Position numbers and translations under genes: made by a program. The notes under the pieces are model-generated. The model searched no databases, was not told where the DNA came from, and saw only the letters and a list, made by a program, of their open reading frames with translations. Shown in pieces: positions 18,001-25,901 of a DNA stretch of 64,000 bases; the first letter of the stretch is position 1; every line of letters begins with the position of its first letter. Source of the DNA: Sphingomonas mucosissima (GTDB taxonomy: Bacteria; Pseudomonadota; Alphaproteobacteria; Sphingomonadales; Sphingomonadaceae); contig NZ_NBBJ01000005.1 of assembly GCF_002197665.1 (NCBI RefSeq), positions 206,236 through 270,235 of the forward strand. The letters are read 5' to 3'.

Positions 18001-18511
18001 GACCATGGCGGTGCTGGTCGAAGAGGCACGCTGGCGTACCTCGGCACGCGGCAAGCGGTATCTGATGGCAACGCTGAGCGACCAGAGCGGCCAGTTCATG
18101 GCGACGTGCTTCGACGATGCGGTCGCCGCTGACCTGGAAGAGGCGGCGAGGGCCGGCGGATGCGGGCTTGCCACGGTGGAGCTCGATCGCCGACCGGGCG
18201 AGGAGACACCGCGCGTCACGGTGAAACGCATCCAGCCCTTTGAGACGCTGGCCTCGCTGGCGCGCTTCGTGATCGAGATAGTGGTGGTCGAAGAGAGTGC
18301 CTTGACCGCCTTGGCCGGCCTGCTGGAGCACCAGCGCGGCGCGCGCGGCGAGGTGATCGTCCGCGCCGCACTGGCGGATGGCGAGGCGAAGCTGCTGCTG
18401 GGGCGCGATTTCCTGCTCGACCTGGAACTGGTGCAGCGGATCGAAGACATCACGGGCGTTCAGGAAGTCACGCTGCGGCAGTCGGAGGCCCGGCTGGCGC
18501 TCGTTGGGTGA
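15017..18511 (+). CDS. dnaE: DNA polymerase III alpha subunit
   Basis: A 1164-residue replicative polymerase of the DnaE1 type. An N-terminal PHP domain (about 5-290) is followed by the polymerase core with the catalytic pair D406 and D408 in MPDFDIDF, the GPGRGSGAGSAVAW segment near 370, and the VYQEQVMQ and GYGFNKSHAAAYALLAYQT helices near 680 and 755. C-terminal OB-fold and tau-binding parts complete it. In the PHP start the usual metal histidines are replaced (FVPLRIFSSYT), so proofreading or phosphatase activity of this domain is unlikely. The ATG at 15017 follows GCAGGG. It is convergent with the radical SAM gene. Confidence 0.97.
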   Translation: MPHSGFVPLRIFSSYTMLDGAIDPKAIAKHAAKLGFPAAALTDRNGLYAAMAFSDAAFAEGVQPIIGTMLGVARPDMPDGVAPIVDWLALYAQDERGYDNLCALASAAHLDRPIDLAPHVLFETLVGRTDGLIALTAGGEGALARLFAEDQPARASTYADRLAALFPDRVYVELARRGDEVEERAEQALLDLAYDRGLPIVATNPCCFAEQAFAKAHDAMLCIANSTYVESEDRPRSSPDAWMKPAAAMRTLFEDLPEAIANTLVVAQRCAVAAPKRKPILPSLAGDREGEAAMLRERSHEGLTARLKRIEALATEPLPEGWQEEYRKRLDFELDVIIQMGFPGYFLIVADFIQWAKSHDIPVGPGRGSGAGSAVAWALTITDLDPLQLGLLFERFLNPERVSMPDFDIDFCETRRGEVIRYVQEKYGRDQVAQIITFGKLKARAVLKDTGRVLQMSYGQIDRLAKLVPNHPTDPWTLKRAIDGVAELHREYANDNQVRHLLDLAMQLEGLPRHSSTHAAGVVIGDRPLAQLVPLYRDPRSDMPVTQFDMKYVEGAGLVKFDFLGLKTLSVLKRGLQLLEKRGIHVDLDALTWDDEAVYALLQKGDTVGVFQLESEGMRRTLSAVRPTNFGDIIALVSLYRPGPMDNIPSFGRRKQGTEAIEYPHPLLEPILAETYGIFVYQEQVMQAAQVLAGYSLGGADLLRRAMGKKVQAEMDAQRATFVSGCAEHHQIPADRANALFDLIDKFAGYGFNKSHAAAYALLAYQTAWMKAHYPHEFFAASMAYDIHQTDKLAIFCDDMRRLGVRCLPPDINHSLADFNVEVDEEGPAVRYALAALKSVGEGAMEKLVAERDASGPFARLDDFAARVDPRLINKRQLETLASGGAFDAIEANRAGVFAVAETILAVAARTHEQRISGQGGLFGDAEPAGDAIKLPAASRWTMAERMEQEKEAFGFYFSSHPVDRHAHLAKAHGARLYTALGELAIPDDGTRSGATMAVLVEEARWRTSARGKRYLMATLSDQSGQFMATCFDDAVAADLEEAARAGGCGLATVELDRRPGEETPRVTVKRIQPFETLASLARFVIEIVVVEESALTALAGLLEHQRGARGEVIVRAALADGEAKLLLGRDFLLDLELVQRIEDITGVQEVTLRQSEARLALVG

Positions 18512-18616
18512 GCGGGTTGGCGACCGGGGTTATCAGGTAGAGCGCGGCTGAGGAGCTGGCTGCAGCGCATGTTCACGTCGTTACGCTCAGGTCGAGTCAA
18601 GCTGCAGCGCGCGAAC

Positions 18617-19711
18617 TCAGAACAACTCGCCCTGCGGCCCCGCAGGTGGGCGGAACAAGTCGGTGCGAAGCTGCATCCGCTCGCCGATCCGATCGATCCC
18701 GTGGCGCCGGCGCGCGATGGAGAAACGGGTCCGCAGCAGATCGGCCCACACCCCTTGGCCGCGCATGCGCGTGAAGAAGCCGGCGTCATTGTCCTTTCCG
18801 CCGCGCAGCGAGTGAATCGCTGCCATCACCTTACCCGCACGATCGGGGAAGTGGGTGTCTAGCCATGCGCGAAAGAGCGGCGCCACTTCCCAAGGCAAGC
18901 GCACCGGTATGAACGAGACGCCGAGTGCGCCTGCAGCGGCGGCGCGCGCGACGATGGTTTCTACCTCGTGATCGGTGATCGCCGGGATCACCGGCGCCAT
19001 GTTCACATAAGTGGGCACCCCCGCCTCGCTGAGCTGGCGTACGGCCTCCAGCCGGCGCTCGGGGTGGGGCGCGCGTGGTTCGATGGTCATCGCGATCTTC
19101 GGGTCGAGCGACGTGATGGAGATCGCCACGCCGGCGAGGTTCTTCTTCGCCATGGACGCCAGCAGATCGAGATCACGTAGCACACGGTTCGACTTGGTCG
19201 TGATGACCAACGGGTGATCGCACGCGGCCAGCACCTCGATGATGTCGCGCGTGATGCGCCATGTGGATTCGATCGGCTGATAAGGATCCGTGTTCGTGCC
19301 CATGGCGATCGGCGCACAGCGGTAACTAGGCTTGGCGAGTTCGGTGCGCAGGAGCGCTGCGGCGTCGGGCTTTACAAATAGCTTGGTTTCGAAATCGAGA
19401 CCCGGCGACAGATCGTGATAGGCGTGGCTGGGGCGGGCGAAGCAGTAAATGCAGCCGTGCTCGCAGCCGACGATCGGATTGATGCTGCGATCGAACGGGA
19501 CGTCCGGGCTCTTGTTGTACGAAATGATCGTCTTGGGACGAAGCGCTTGCACGCTTGTCCGTTCCGGTGCCGGCTCGCCGTCGATCATCGCTCGCTCGTC
19601 CAGCCAATCGCCGTCCAGCTCTCGCTTGGGCAGATTGAACCGACTGCTTTCGGCGTTGTTGGTAGCGCCGCGTTGAGGTCTTGCTCGCGCTGGTCGTGGA
19701 GTCGAGCTCAT
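18617..19711 (-). CDS. PA0069 family radical SAM protein
   Basis: A 364-residue radical SAM enzyme, SplB-related. The iron-sulfur motif CEHGCIYC gives cysteines 83, 87 and 90 (CxxxCxxC). Conserved blocks SYNKSPDVPFDRSINPI, TNTDPYQPIE, ITTKSNRVLRDL and IEPRAPHPERRL are those of the PA0069 family. The reaction is unknown; relatives include spore photoproduct lyase, so nucleic-acid repair or modification is plausible. The ATG at 19711 is chosen because a LexA box lies at 19727-19741; a start at 19732 would place the box over the start codon. It is transcribed alone. Confidence 0.9.
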   Translation of the reverse strand: MSSTPRPARARPQRGATNNAESSRFNLPKRELDGDWLDERAMIDGEPAPERTSVQALRPKTIISYNKSPDVPFDRSINPIVGCEHGCIYCFARPSHAYHDLSPGLDFETKLFVKPDAAALLRTELAKPSYRCAPIAMGTNTDPYQPIESTWRITRDIIEVLAACDHPLVITTKSNRVLRDLDLLASMAKKNLAGVAISITSLDPKIAMTIEPRAPHPERRLEAVRQLSEAGVPTYVNMAPVIPAITDHEVETIVARAAAAGALGVSFIPVRLPWEVAPLFRAWLDTHFPDRAGKVMAAIHSLRGGKDNDAGFFTRMRGQGVWADLLRTRFSIARRRHGIDRIGERMQLRTDLFRPPAGPQGELF

Positions 19712-19726
19712 GCAGTGATTCTGCAT

Positions 19727-19741
19727 GAACATAATAGGAAC
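19727..19741 (-). promoter_or_regulatory. LexA (SOS) box upstream of the radical SAM gene
   Basis: On the minus strand the sequence is GTTC, seven bases, GTTC, an exact match to the alphaproteobacterial LexA operator GTTC-N7-GTTC. It ends 15 bases before the preferred start codon at 19711. Confidence 0.6.
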
Positions 19742-19833
19742 ATCAAGCGCGGTTTAGGTCTGTCCTTCGCAGGGATGAGCGAACGCTTCTCGGTGCGCGG
19801 ACAGTGCAGACCCCGCTTGCAAGCGCAGCCTTG

Positions 19834-20040
19834 CTATCGCCAGCGGCCAGTCTCCATCCAACGCAGAAGCGGCTTCAGCGGCGCGATCCAGACGATCCCC
19901 GTTACCAGGTAGAAGACCATCTGCGCTGCCCAATGCCAACTATTCACCGTGGCGGAGAAGCTGACGATCAACGCGCACCACAGCGTGATCAGCATCAGAA
20001 TGGCGATCATGCCGGCTGGTTTGCGCCACGACGGGTTCAT
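19834..20040 (-). CDS. DUF2842 domain-containing small membrane protein
   Basis: A 68-residue inner-membrane protein with two helices, matching DUF2842: MNPSWRKPAGM at the N-terminus, a central pair of hydrophobic segments, and the strongly conserved C-terminus WIAPLKPLLRWMETGRW. Function unknown; the family is restricted to alphaproteobacteria. Its ATG overlaps the TGA of fau (ATGA at 20037-20040), so it is translationally coupled and belongs to the zapA-6S-fau unit. Confidence 0.86.
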   Translation of the reverse strand: MNPSWRKPAGMIAILMLITLWCALIVSFSATVNSWHWAAQMVFYLVTGIVWIAPLKPLLRWMETGRWR

Positions 20041-20600
20041 GAAACGATCCACTCGCGTTCGGTGATGATGGCGTGGAGCGGCATGTCCCACGGGTCGGTC
20101 GGCACGCGATCAACCTCCTGCACCGAAAAGGCAACCCCGATGCGGCGCGCCGCGGGATAGCGCTCGAATGCGCGATCATAATGGCCGCCGCCTTGGCCGA
20201 GCCGCCCGAGCCTTCGATCAAAGGCCACGAGAGGAGCAAGGATCATGTCCGGTGCGAGTTCCTCTTCGTGATCGGGCGGTTGCAAGAGACCGAATGGGCC
20301 GCGCACGAGTGGTGCGTCCCGGTGCCAGGCGAGGAAGCGCAACGGCGTGGGTTGGTCGACAACATGGGGCAAAACCATGCTGCAGCCGGCCTCCAGCGCT
20401 GCGTCCACAAGGCCGCTCGGGTCTGCTTCAGCCCCGACAGGCACATAACTGGCCACGACCATGCGGGGCGAGAGGAGCATGCGAAAGGAAGAGGGCGGCG
20501 AAATCGCTGGGCGCGGTTCCGCCAGTGCGCGCCTCGCCGCGCGGGCGGCGGCGCGCATGACGCGCTTGTCAAAGGCCGGGGAGGGTGACGGGACCGCCAT
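20037..20600 (-). CDS. fau: 5-formyltetrahydrofolate cyclo-ligase
   Basis: A 187-residue enzyme converting 5-formyltetrahydrofolate to 5,10-methenyltetrahydrofolate with ATP. Seen are the N-terminal basic helix, VVASYVPVGAEADPSGLV near residue 60, the DMILAPLVAFDRRLGRLGQGGGHYDRAF block near 120-145 that forms the ATP and folate site, and the C-terminal EVDRVPTDPWDMPL. The ATG at 20600 (MAVPSPSP) is preferred; a further upstream start at 20630 would lie inside the 6S RNA region. Its place downstream of zapA and 6S RNA is the classical bacterial arrangement. Confidence 0.92.
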   Translation of the reverse strand: MAVPSPSPAFDKRVMRAAARAARRALAEPRPAISPPSSFRMLLSPRMVVASYVPVGAEADPSGLVDAALEAGCSMVLPHVVDQPTPLRFLAWHRDAPLVRGPFGLLQPPDHEEELAPDMILAPLVAFDRRLGRLGQGGGHYDRAFERYPAARRIGVAFSVQEVDRVPTDPWDMPLHAIITEREWIVS

Positions 20601-20619
20601 GGCCGTTTGCCGGGATATC

Positions 20620-20752
20620 CACTGACGCACAGTACGTCAGGTGGGGACCATGTACGTCGGGCCAGGGCCCGGGCAGGGACAGCCCCCTTTGGATGATGAA
20701 TAGCCTCAGGGATAATAAGGGCTCGTACCGGGCAGTACCCGTCAGGGCCAAT
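20620..20752 (-). ncRNA. ssrS: 6S RNA (boundaries approximate)
   Basis: The gap between zapA and fau is the conserved site of 6S RNA, which binds the sigma70 holoenzyme and damps transcription in stationary phase. On the minus strand the sequence can form a long imperfect hairpin: GGTACGAGCCC on the 5' side faces GGGCCCTGGCCC and CGTAC on the 3' side, with an A/T-rich central part that could be the open bubble. A separate perfect hairpin, CTGACG/CGTCAG, lies at 20622-20640 and may mark the 3' end. Ends were not fixed by any alignment. The main support is synteny plus foldability. Confidence 0.75.
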
Positions 20753-21115
20753 CTAGGCGTTCCCGAGCGCATGCTCAAGGGCCTGTTGCTCGGGCGCCTG
20801 TTGCTCAAGGACCTGTGCCAGGGCCTCGAGACGATCGGCGACCCAATCGAGCGCGACTGACTCCATGGCGCTTGGATCCACCACCTCCTGAGTGGGAGCG
20901 GCAGCGGCCTTTTCCTGCGCATCGCGCAGTTCGTCCGCCAGCATCAGCGCGGTGAGCAGCAGCGCTTGCGGCACGCCCCCATCACCTGCCGCACGCAGGG
21001 CCACTGGCCATCGCTCCGACAGCATCGCGCCGAGGCGACGAACCTCGTCTTCACCACCGTCGCGCGTGTTCACGACCCATGGCGTGCCGCCGACATCAAG
21101 CGTTACGCGCGCCAT
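20753..21115 (-). CDS. zapA: cell division protein ZapA
   Basis: A 120-residue protein with the ZapA layout: an N-terminal beta-rich head starting ARVTLDVGGTPWVV and DEVRRLGAML, followed by a long coiled-coil helix from about residue 50, with a Gln/Glu-rich C-terminus. ZapA cross-links FtsZ filaments at the division ring. The start overlaps the stop of a small upstream coiled-coil gene (TGATG at 21113-21117). Downstream lies 6S RNA. Confidence 0.87.
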   Translation of the reverse strand: MARVTLDVGGTPWVVNTRDGGEDEVRRLGAMLSERWPVALRAAGDGGVPQALLLTALMLADELRDAQEKAAAAPTQEVVDPSAMESVALDWVADRLEALAQVLEQQAPEQQALEHALGNA

Positions 21116-21291
21116 CAGTTGCTTTCCTTGCCGGCAAGTTCGTCGATCTGGGCAATCACCTGCGCCACTTCCCGGCGCAACGCGTCGTGTCGCTGGCGCA
21201 GCAGGCCGTGACCCTCGGCGCGGCGGTTGATTGCTTCCTCGATGCGCCTGATCGCGGCGTCGATCCGCGTCACAGCGTCACTTTCTGTCAT
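21115..21291 (-). CDS. small coiled-coil protein coupled to zapA
   Basis: A 58-residue protein, MTESDAVTRID to the end KESN, that is almost entirely predicted helix with heptad-like spacing of Ile, Leu and Val (for example IDAAIRRIEEAI). The stop TGA shares a base with the zapA ATG, so translation is coupled. Other bacteria encode a short coiled-coil protein directly upstream of zapA, and some ZapB proteins are similar in size; the assignment to cell division is inference. No specific family was recognised. Confidence 0.75.
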   Translation of the reverse strand: MTESDAVTRIDAAIRRIEEAINRRAEGHGLLRQRHDALRREVAQVIAQIDELAGKESN

Positions 21292-21428
21292 GAAAGCGGA
21301 TTAGGATTGCCGCGCCACATCGGCAAGCCCCACTGCGACACTTGGCATAGCCGGTGCGGTTGACGCGCAGCGCATCCGTCGCGCAAAGGCGCGCGAGATA
21401 TTCGGGATTCAGGGGAGAATCGGTCGAG

Positions 21429-22430
21429 ATGACGAAGGTTGCGATCAACGGGTTCGGGCGCATCGGCCGCCTGGTGGCACGCGCCATGCTGGAGCGCGGC
21501 GGCGATCTGGAACTGGTGACGATCAACGATCTCGCCGATGCCAAGTCGAACGCCTGGCTGTTCAGCCGCGACAGCGTGCACGGCAAGTATCCGGGTACGG
21601 TGGTTGCTGAGGGCAATGATCTCGTCATCGACGGCAAGCACATCCGCGTGACCGCCGAGCGCGATCCGGCGAACCTGCCCCACAAGGAACTCGGCGTCGA
21701 TCTGGTGCTGGAATGCACCGGCTTCTTCACCGATCGCGCGAGCGCACAGAAGCATATCGATGCAGGCGCGAAGAAGGTGCTGATCTCGGCTCCGGCAAAG
21801 GGCGTTGATCTGACCGTCGTGTACGGCGTCAACCACGACAAGCTGGAGGCGGGCCACACGATCGTTTCGAACGCATCGTGCACCACCAACTGCCTGGCGC
21901 CGGTCGCCAAGGTGCTGAACGATGCGATCGGCATCGAGCGCGGCCTGATGACGACGATCCACGCTTATACCAACGACCAGAAGATCCTCGACCAGATCCA
22001 TCCGGACCTGCGTCGTGCGCGCGCCGCCGCGATGAACATCATTCCGACGACCACGGGCGCAGCGCGCGCGGTGGGCGAGGTGCTGCCCGAGCTCAAGGGC
22101 AAGCTCGATGGCTCGGCAGTGCGCGTGCCGGTGCCCGATGGCAGCCTCGTCGACCTTACCTTCACGCCGAAGCGCGACACGAGCGTCGAGGAAGTCAATT
22201 CGCTGCTCAAGGCAGCGGCTGAGGGCCCGATGGAGGGCGTGCTGTTCTATTCGGACGAGCCGCTTGTTTCGATCGACATTGTCCACACGCCGTATTCGTC
22301 GACCGTCGACAGCCTGGAAACGGCAGTGATCGACGGCAAGCTCGTCCGCGTCGTCAGCTGGTATGACAATGAATGGGGCTTCTCGAACCGCATGGTCGAC
22401 ACCGCAACGCTGATGGCGAAGCTGGGGTGA
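21429..22430 (+). CDS. gap: glyceraldehyde-3-phosphate dehydrogenase, type I
   Basis: A 333-residue glycolytic enzyme. The NAD-binding start [11 protein letters not shown], catalytic C151 in [12 protein letters not shown], the conserved HAYTNDQ segment and the C-terminal [12 protein letters not shown] are all present. It oxidises glyceraldehyde-3-phosphate to 1,3-bisphosphoglycerate; the next enzyme, pgk, follows after a MOSC gene. The ATG at 21429 lies downstream of GGGGAGA. The stop overlaps the GTG of the MOSC gene (GTGA), so gap, MOSC and pgk form one unit. Confidence 0.97.
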   Translation: MTKVAINGFGRIGRLVARAMLERGGDLELVTINDLADAKSNAWLFSRDSVHGKYPGTVVAEGNDLVIDGKHIRVTAERDPANLPHKELGVDLVLECTGFFTDRASAQKHIDAGAKKVLISAPAKGVDLTVVYGVNHDKLEAGHTIVSNASCTTNCLAPVAKVLNDAIGIERGLMTTIHAYTNDQKILDQIHPDLRRARAAAMNIIPTTTGAARAVGEVLPELKGKLDGSAVRVPVPDGSLVDLTFTPKRDTSVEEVNSLLKAAAEGPMEGVLFYSDEPLVSIDIVHTPYSSTVDSLETAVIDGKLVRVVSWYDNEWGFSNRMVDTATLMAKLG

Positions 22431-22963
22431 CCCAAATCGGCCGCCTTCTGGGGATCGCGCGTCATGCGCGGCCCCGGGCACCGATGGAGGTGATCGAGGC
22501 GGCCGAGATCACGCTCGAAGGCGGCGTCACCGGCGATTATCGCGGCGGGCTGAAGCGCAAGCCGTACAAGCGCCAAGTGACGCTGATCGAGCAGCGCAAC
22601 TGGGCGGCGGCGACGGCCGAGATCGGCCAAGCCATCCCGTGGCAGGAGCGCCGGGCCAACCTGCTGGTCGACGGACTGGATCTGCCGCAGGTTCCGGGTG
22701 CGCGCATCCGCATTGGCCGCGACGTGGTGCTCGAAGTGACCGTCGAGAATGACCCGTGCAGCCGCATGGAGGCGATTGCGACGGGGCTTGAGGCGGCGCT
22801 GACGCCCGACTGGCGGGCGGGCGCGTGCACCAAGGTGATACAGGGCGGCGCGATTGCCGTCGGTGATGAGATCAGGATTGAGGAAGCATGGCCAAGTCAT
22901 TCCGAACGCTCGACGACATTGGTGACGTCCACGGAAAGCGGGTCCTCGTCCGCGAGGACCTGA
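22427..22963 (+). CDS. MOSC domain-containing protein
   Basis: A 178-residue MOSC-domain protein inserted between gap and pgk. GRLLGIARH at the N-terminus, the [10 protein letters not shown] turn, [13 protein letters not shown], and the key cysteine C111 in [11 protein letters not shown] are typical. MOSC domains bind molybdenum cofactor or carry sulfur through this cysteine; the partner here is unknown. The GTG start at 22427 overlaps the gap stop. Unusually, the last 25 codons overlap the start of pgk in another frame (22888-22963), so the C-terminal tail has no constraint of its own and may be dispensable. Confidence 0.85.
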   Translation: MTQIGRLLGIARHARPRAPMEVIEAAEITLEGGVTGDYRGGLKRKPYKRQVTLIEQRNWAAATAEIGQAIPWQERRANLLVDGLDLPQVPGARIRIGRDVVLEVTVENDPCSRMEAIATGLEAALTPDWRAGACTKVIQGGAIAVGDEIRIEEAWPSHSERSTTLVTSTESGSSSART

Positions 22964-24078
22964 ACGTCCCGTTCTCGGACGGCGCCGTGACGGACGACAC
23001 GCGGCTCCGCGCAACCGTTCCGACGATCACGGAGCTGTCGGACAAGGGCGCGATCGTGCTTGTCCTGGCGCACTTCGGCCGTCCCAAGGGCGTTCCCAGC
23101 CCCGACTTGTCGCTCGCGCAGATTACCAAGCCGTACGAAGCGGTGCTCGGCCGCCCGGTGCGGTACATCGACTGGGAAGGCGATACCGCAAACGTGGCGA
23201 TGCTTCAGCCCGGCGACATTGCGGTACTGGAGAACACGCGCTTCTTCGGCGGCGAGGAAAAGAACGATCCGGCAGTCGTCGAGCGCTTTGCCGCGCTGGG
23301 CGACTTGTATGTCAACGATGCCTTCTCCGCCGCGCACCGCGCACACGCCTCGACCGAGGGGCTGGCGCGCAGGCTGCCCGCATTCGCCGGCCGTGCCATG
23401 GAAGCGGAGCTGGTGGCGCTGCAAAAGGCACTGGGTGAGCCGGAGCATCCGGTTGCAGCCGTTGTCGGCGGCGCAAAGGTTTCCACCAAGCTGGACGTGC
23501 TGAAGCACCTTGTCACCAAGGTCGATCACCTGATCATCGGCGGCGGGATGGCGAACACCTTCCTGGCGGCGCGCGGCGTGAACGTGGGCAAGAGCCTGTG
23601 CGAGCATGACCTGACCGGCACCGCCGACGAAATTCTCGACGCGGCAGACCGGGCGAATTGCACCGTGCACCTGCCCTATGACGTGGTGGTCGCAAAGGAG
23701 TTCAAGGCCAACCCGCCGACGCGCACCGTGAACGTCCACGAGGTCGCGGCGGACGAGATGATTCTCGATGTCGGCCCTGCTGCAGTGGAGTCGCTGGGCG
23801 ACGTCCTCAAGAATTGCCGGACGCTGGTGTGGAACGGTCCACTCGGCGCGTTCGAGACATCGCCGTTCGACAAGGCGACCGTGGCGCTGGCGAAGACCGC
23901 AGCGGCGCTGACCATCGGGGGAACGTTGGTGTCGGTGGCCGGCGGCGGTGACACCGTGGCGGCGCTGAACCATGCCGGCGTGGCGGACGACTTTACTTTT
24001 GTGTCTACCGCCGGCGGCGCGTTCCTGGAGTGGATGGAAGGCCGGGAGCTGCCCGGGGTCTCGGCGCTGCTTCAATAA
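22888..24078 (+). CDS. pgk: phosphoglycerate kinase
   Basis: A 396-residue two-domain kinase that makes ATP from 1,3-bisphosphoglycerate. The substrate-binding segments are [11 protein letters not shown] near residue 20, [11 protein letters not shown] near 55, and [13 protein letters not shown] near 150; the nucleotide domain has [12 protein letters not shown] and the C-terminal [15 protein letters not shown]. The glutamate in VREDLNVP replaces the more usual hydrophobic residue. GAGG precedes the ATG. The gene begins inside the MOSC gene and ends at a strong hairpin. Confidence 0.97.
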   Translation: MAKSFRTLDDIGDVHGKRVLVREDLNVPFSDGAVTDDTRLRATVPTITELSDKGAIVLVLAHFGRPKGVPSPDLSLAQITKPYEAVLGRPVRYIDWEGDTANVAMLQPGDIAVLENTRFFGGEEKNDPAVVERFAALGDLYVNDAFSAAHRAHASTEGLARRLPAFAGRAMEAELVALQKALGEPEHPVAAVVGGAKVSTKLDVLKHLVTKVDHLIIGGGMANTFLAARGVNVGKSLCEHDLTGTADEILDAADRANCTVHLPYDVVVAKEFKANPPTRTVNVHEVAADEMILDVGPAAVESLGDVLKNCRTLVWNGPLGAFETSPFDKATVALAKTAAALTIGGTLVSVAGGGDTVAALNHAGVADDFTFVSTAGGAFLEWMEGRELPGVSALLQ

Positions 24079-24128
24079 CCAAGAAAGGGCGCGCGAGCGG
24101 CAAGCGCCGCGAGCGACGACAACAAGCA

Positions 24129-24157
24129 CGGCTCCCGCCTAGCCTAGGCGGGAGCCG
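24129..24157. terminator. bidirectional terminator between pgk and the GMC oxidoreductase gene
   Basis: A 13-base perfect inverted repeat, CGGCTCCCGCCTA (24129-24141) and its complement (24145-24157), with a three-base loop. It lies in the 87-base gap between convergent stops. Confidence 0.8.
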
Positions 24158-24165
24158 TCTTCGTG

Positions 24166-25782
24166 TCAGGCGGCCAGTGCCGCCGGCTTGGACACGCCGC
24201 GGATGAGGTCCGCGGCCTTTTCCGCAACCATGATCGTCGGCGCATTGGTGTTCGATCCGACCAGCGTCGGCATCACGGAGGCGTCAACGACGCGAAGCCC
24301 GGTGAGGCCGCGCACGCGCAACTGCTCGTCGACGACCGCCATCTTGTCTCCGTCGGTGCCCATCTTGCAGGTGCCGACCGGGTGATAGATGGTTTCGGCA
24401 TTGGCGCGGATCCATGCGTCGATCTCAGCGTCCGACTGGACCTCGCGGCCGGGGGCGAACTCGTCGCCGCGATACGGATCGAGCGCCTGCTGATACGCCA
24501 CCTCGCGCCCGATATGGACGCAATCGCGCATAACGCGGCGGTCCACCTCGCTCGCCAGATAATTGGCGTAGATCAAGGGATCGGCGGTCGGATCGGTCGA
24601 GCCTAGCGCGATGCGGCCGCGGCTTTCCGGGCGCAATTGGCACAGGTGGAACGAGAAGCCGTCCGCCTTTACGCGCGTCCTGCCGTGATCCTTCATGATC
24701 GCCAAGACACCGTGGATCTGGACGTCGGGACGCGACAGCCCCTCACGCGAGCAGACAAAAGCGCCGGATTCGAGGAACTGCTGCCGCCCGAGGCCAGTGC
24801 CGCGGGTCAGATATTCAAGGCCGACGCGTAGCTGCCGCAGCCCCTTGGTGGACGAGAAGGCGGTCTTCAGGCCGCGGCTGTACCAGCTCATGATGATATC
24901 GAGGTGGTCCTGCAGGTTCTCGCCGACACCCGGCAGATCGTGGACCGGGCGCACGCCGACGTCGCGCAGGGCGGCGCCGTTGCCGATCCCCGACAGCTGC
25001 AGGATATGCGGGCTTTGCACCGCGCCGGCGCACAGGATCGCCTCGCCATCCACCTCGACGCGCTGGATCTCCTGATCCTTGATGTAGTTGACCGCTACCG
25101 CGCGGCCACCGGAAACGACGACGCCCAAGGTGCGCGCGTCCGTGATGACCGTCAGGTTCTTGCGGTCGGCAACCGGACGCAGATAGGCGGCGGCGGTTGA
25201 CCAGCGCTGGCCATTGGAAATGGTCAGGTCGTATCGGCCGAAGCCTTCCTGCTCCGCGCCGTTGAAGTTTTCGGTGACGGGATAGCCGGCCTGCCGCCCG
25301 GCCTCGATCAGCGCATCGTGGAACGGACTGTCGCTTTCGCCGCCGGAGATCTTGAGCGGCCCCTCGGCGCCATGCAGGTCATGAACGCGGTGGTGGCCCT
25401 CCAGCTTGCGGAAATAGGGCAGCACATCATCCCAGGACCAGCCGGTGAGGCCAAGCTGGCGCCATTCGTCGAAATCCTGCGGATGGCCGCGCGTGTAGAC
25501 CATGCCGTTGATCGAGGAGGAGCCGCCAAGCCCGCGCCCGCGCGGCCACCACAGGCGGCGGTTGTCGAGATGAGGCTCCGGCTCGGTCCAGAAGCCCCAA
25601 TTGTGCTTGCCCTTGGCCTTGATCAGGCTGCCGACGCCGGCGGGCATGCGCACCAGCAGCTCCTTGTTGGCACCGCCTGCTTCCAGCAGACAGACGCTCA
25701 CCGCGGGGTCTTCACTAAGCCGAGCTGCTAGGGTGCAGCCGGCCGAACCACCGCCGATGATGACGTAATCGAAACCAGCCAT
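24166..25782 (-). CDS. GMC family oxidoreductase (choline or alcohol dehydrogenase-like)
   Basis: A 538-residue FAD enzyme. The dinucleotide fold [18 protein letters not shown] is at the N-terminus, the GMC signature [18 protein letters not shown] near residue 85-100, and the second signature [15 protein letters not shown] near 255. The catalytic base region [10 protein letters not shown] lies near residue 460. Family members oxidise choline, long-chain or polyethylene-glycol alcohols; substrate not decided. The ATG at 25782 follows GGAGAGGAAG. It is the distal gene of a minus-strand group with a quinone oxidoreductase and a TetR regulator. Confidence 0.91.
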   Translation of the reverse strand: MAGFDYVIIGGGSAGCTLAARLSEDPAVSVCLLEAGGANKELLVRMPAGVGSLIKAKGKHNWGFWTEPEPHLDNRRLWWPRGRGLGGSSSINGMVYTRGHPQDFDEWRQLGLTGWSWDDVLPYFRKLEGHHRVHDLHGAEGPLKISGGESDSPFHDALIEAGRQAGYPVTENFNGAEQEGFGRYDLTISNGQRWSTAAAYLRPVADRKNLTVITDARTLGVVVSGGRAVAVNYIKDQEIQRVEVDGEAILCAGAVQSPHILQLSGIGNGAALRDVGVRPVHDLPGVGENLQDHLDIIMSWYSRGLKTAFSSTKGLRQLRVGLEYLTRGTGLGRQQFLESGAFVCSREGLSRPDVQIHGVLAIMKDHGRTRVKADGFSFHLCQLRPESRGRIALGSTDPTADPLIYANYLASEVDRRVMRDCVHIGREVAYQQALDPYRGDEFAPGREVQSDAEIDAWIRANAETIYHPVGTCKMGTDGDKMAVVDEQLRVRGLTGLRVVDASVMPTLVGSNTNAPTIMVAEKAADLIRGVSKPAALAA

Positions 25783-25901
25783 CTTCCTCTCCATTAGGTT
25801 CGTCCTCGTTTAGCGAGGACGGTTGACACGATCTTGCGCGAGGGATCCCGATGAGGGCCAGCGCAATGTTTCCAAAGACATAGCAGGAGCGGCGTCGCGC
25901 C

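Noticed and set aside
16721..18331. 536-codon minus-strand frame
   Set aside because: It is antisense to dnaE, which has full family similarity; the composition is that of a shadow frame.
21288..22481. 397-codon minus-strand frame
   Set aside because: It is antisense to gap; no domain is visible.
22897..24129. 410-codon minus-strand frame
   Set aside because: It is antisense to pgk; no domain is visible and it would cross the terminator hairpin region.
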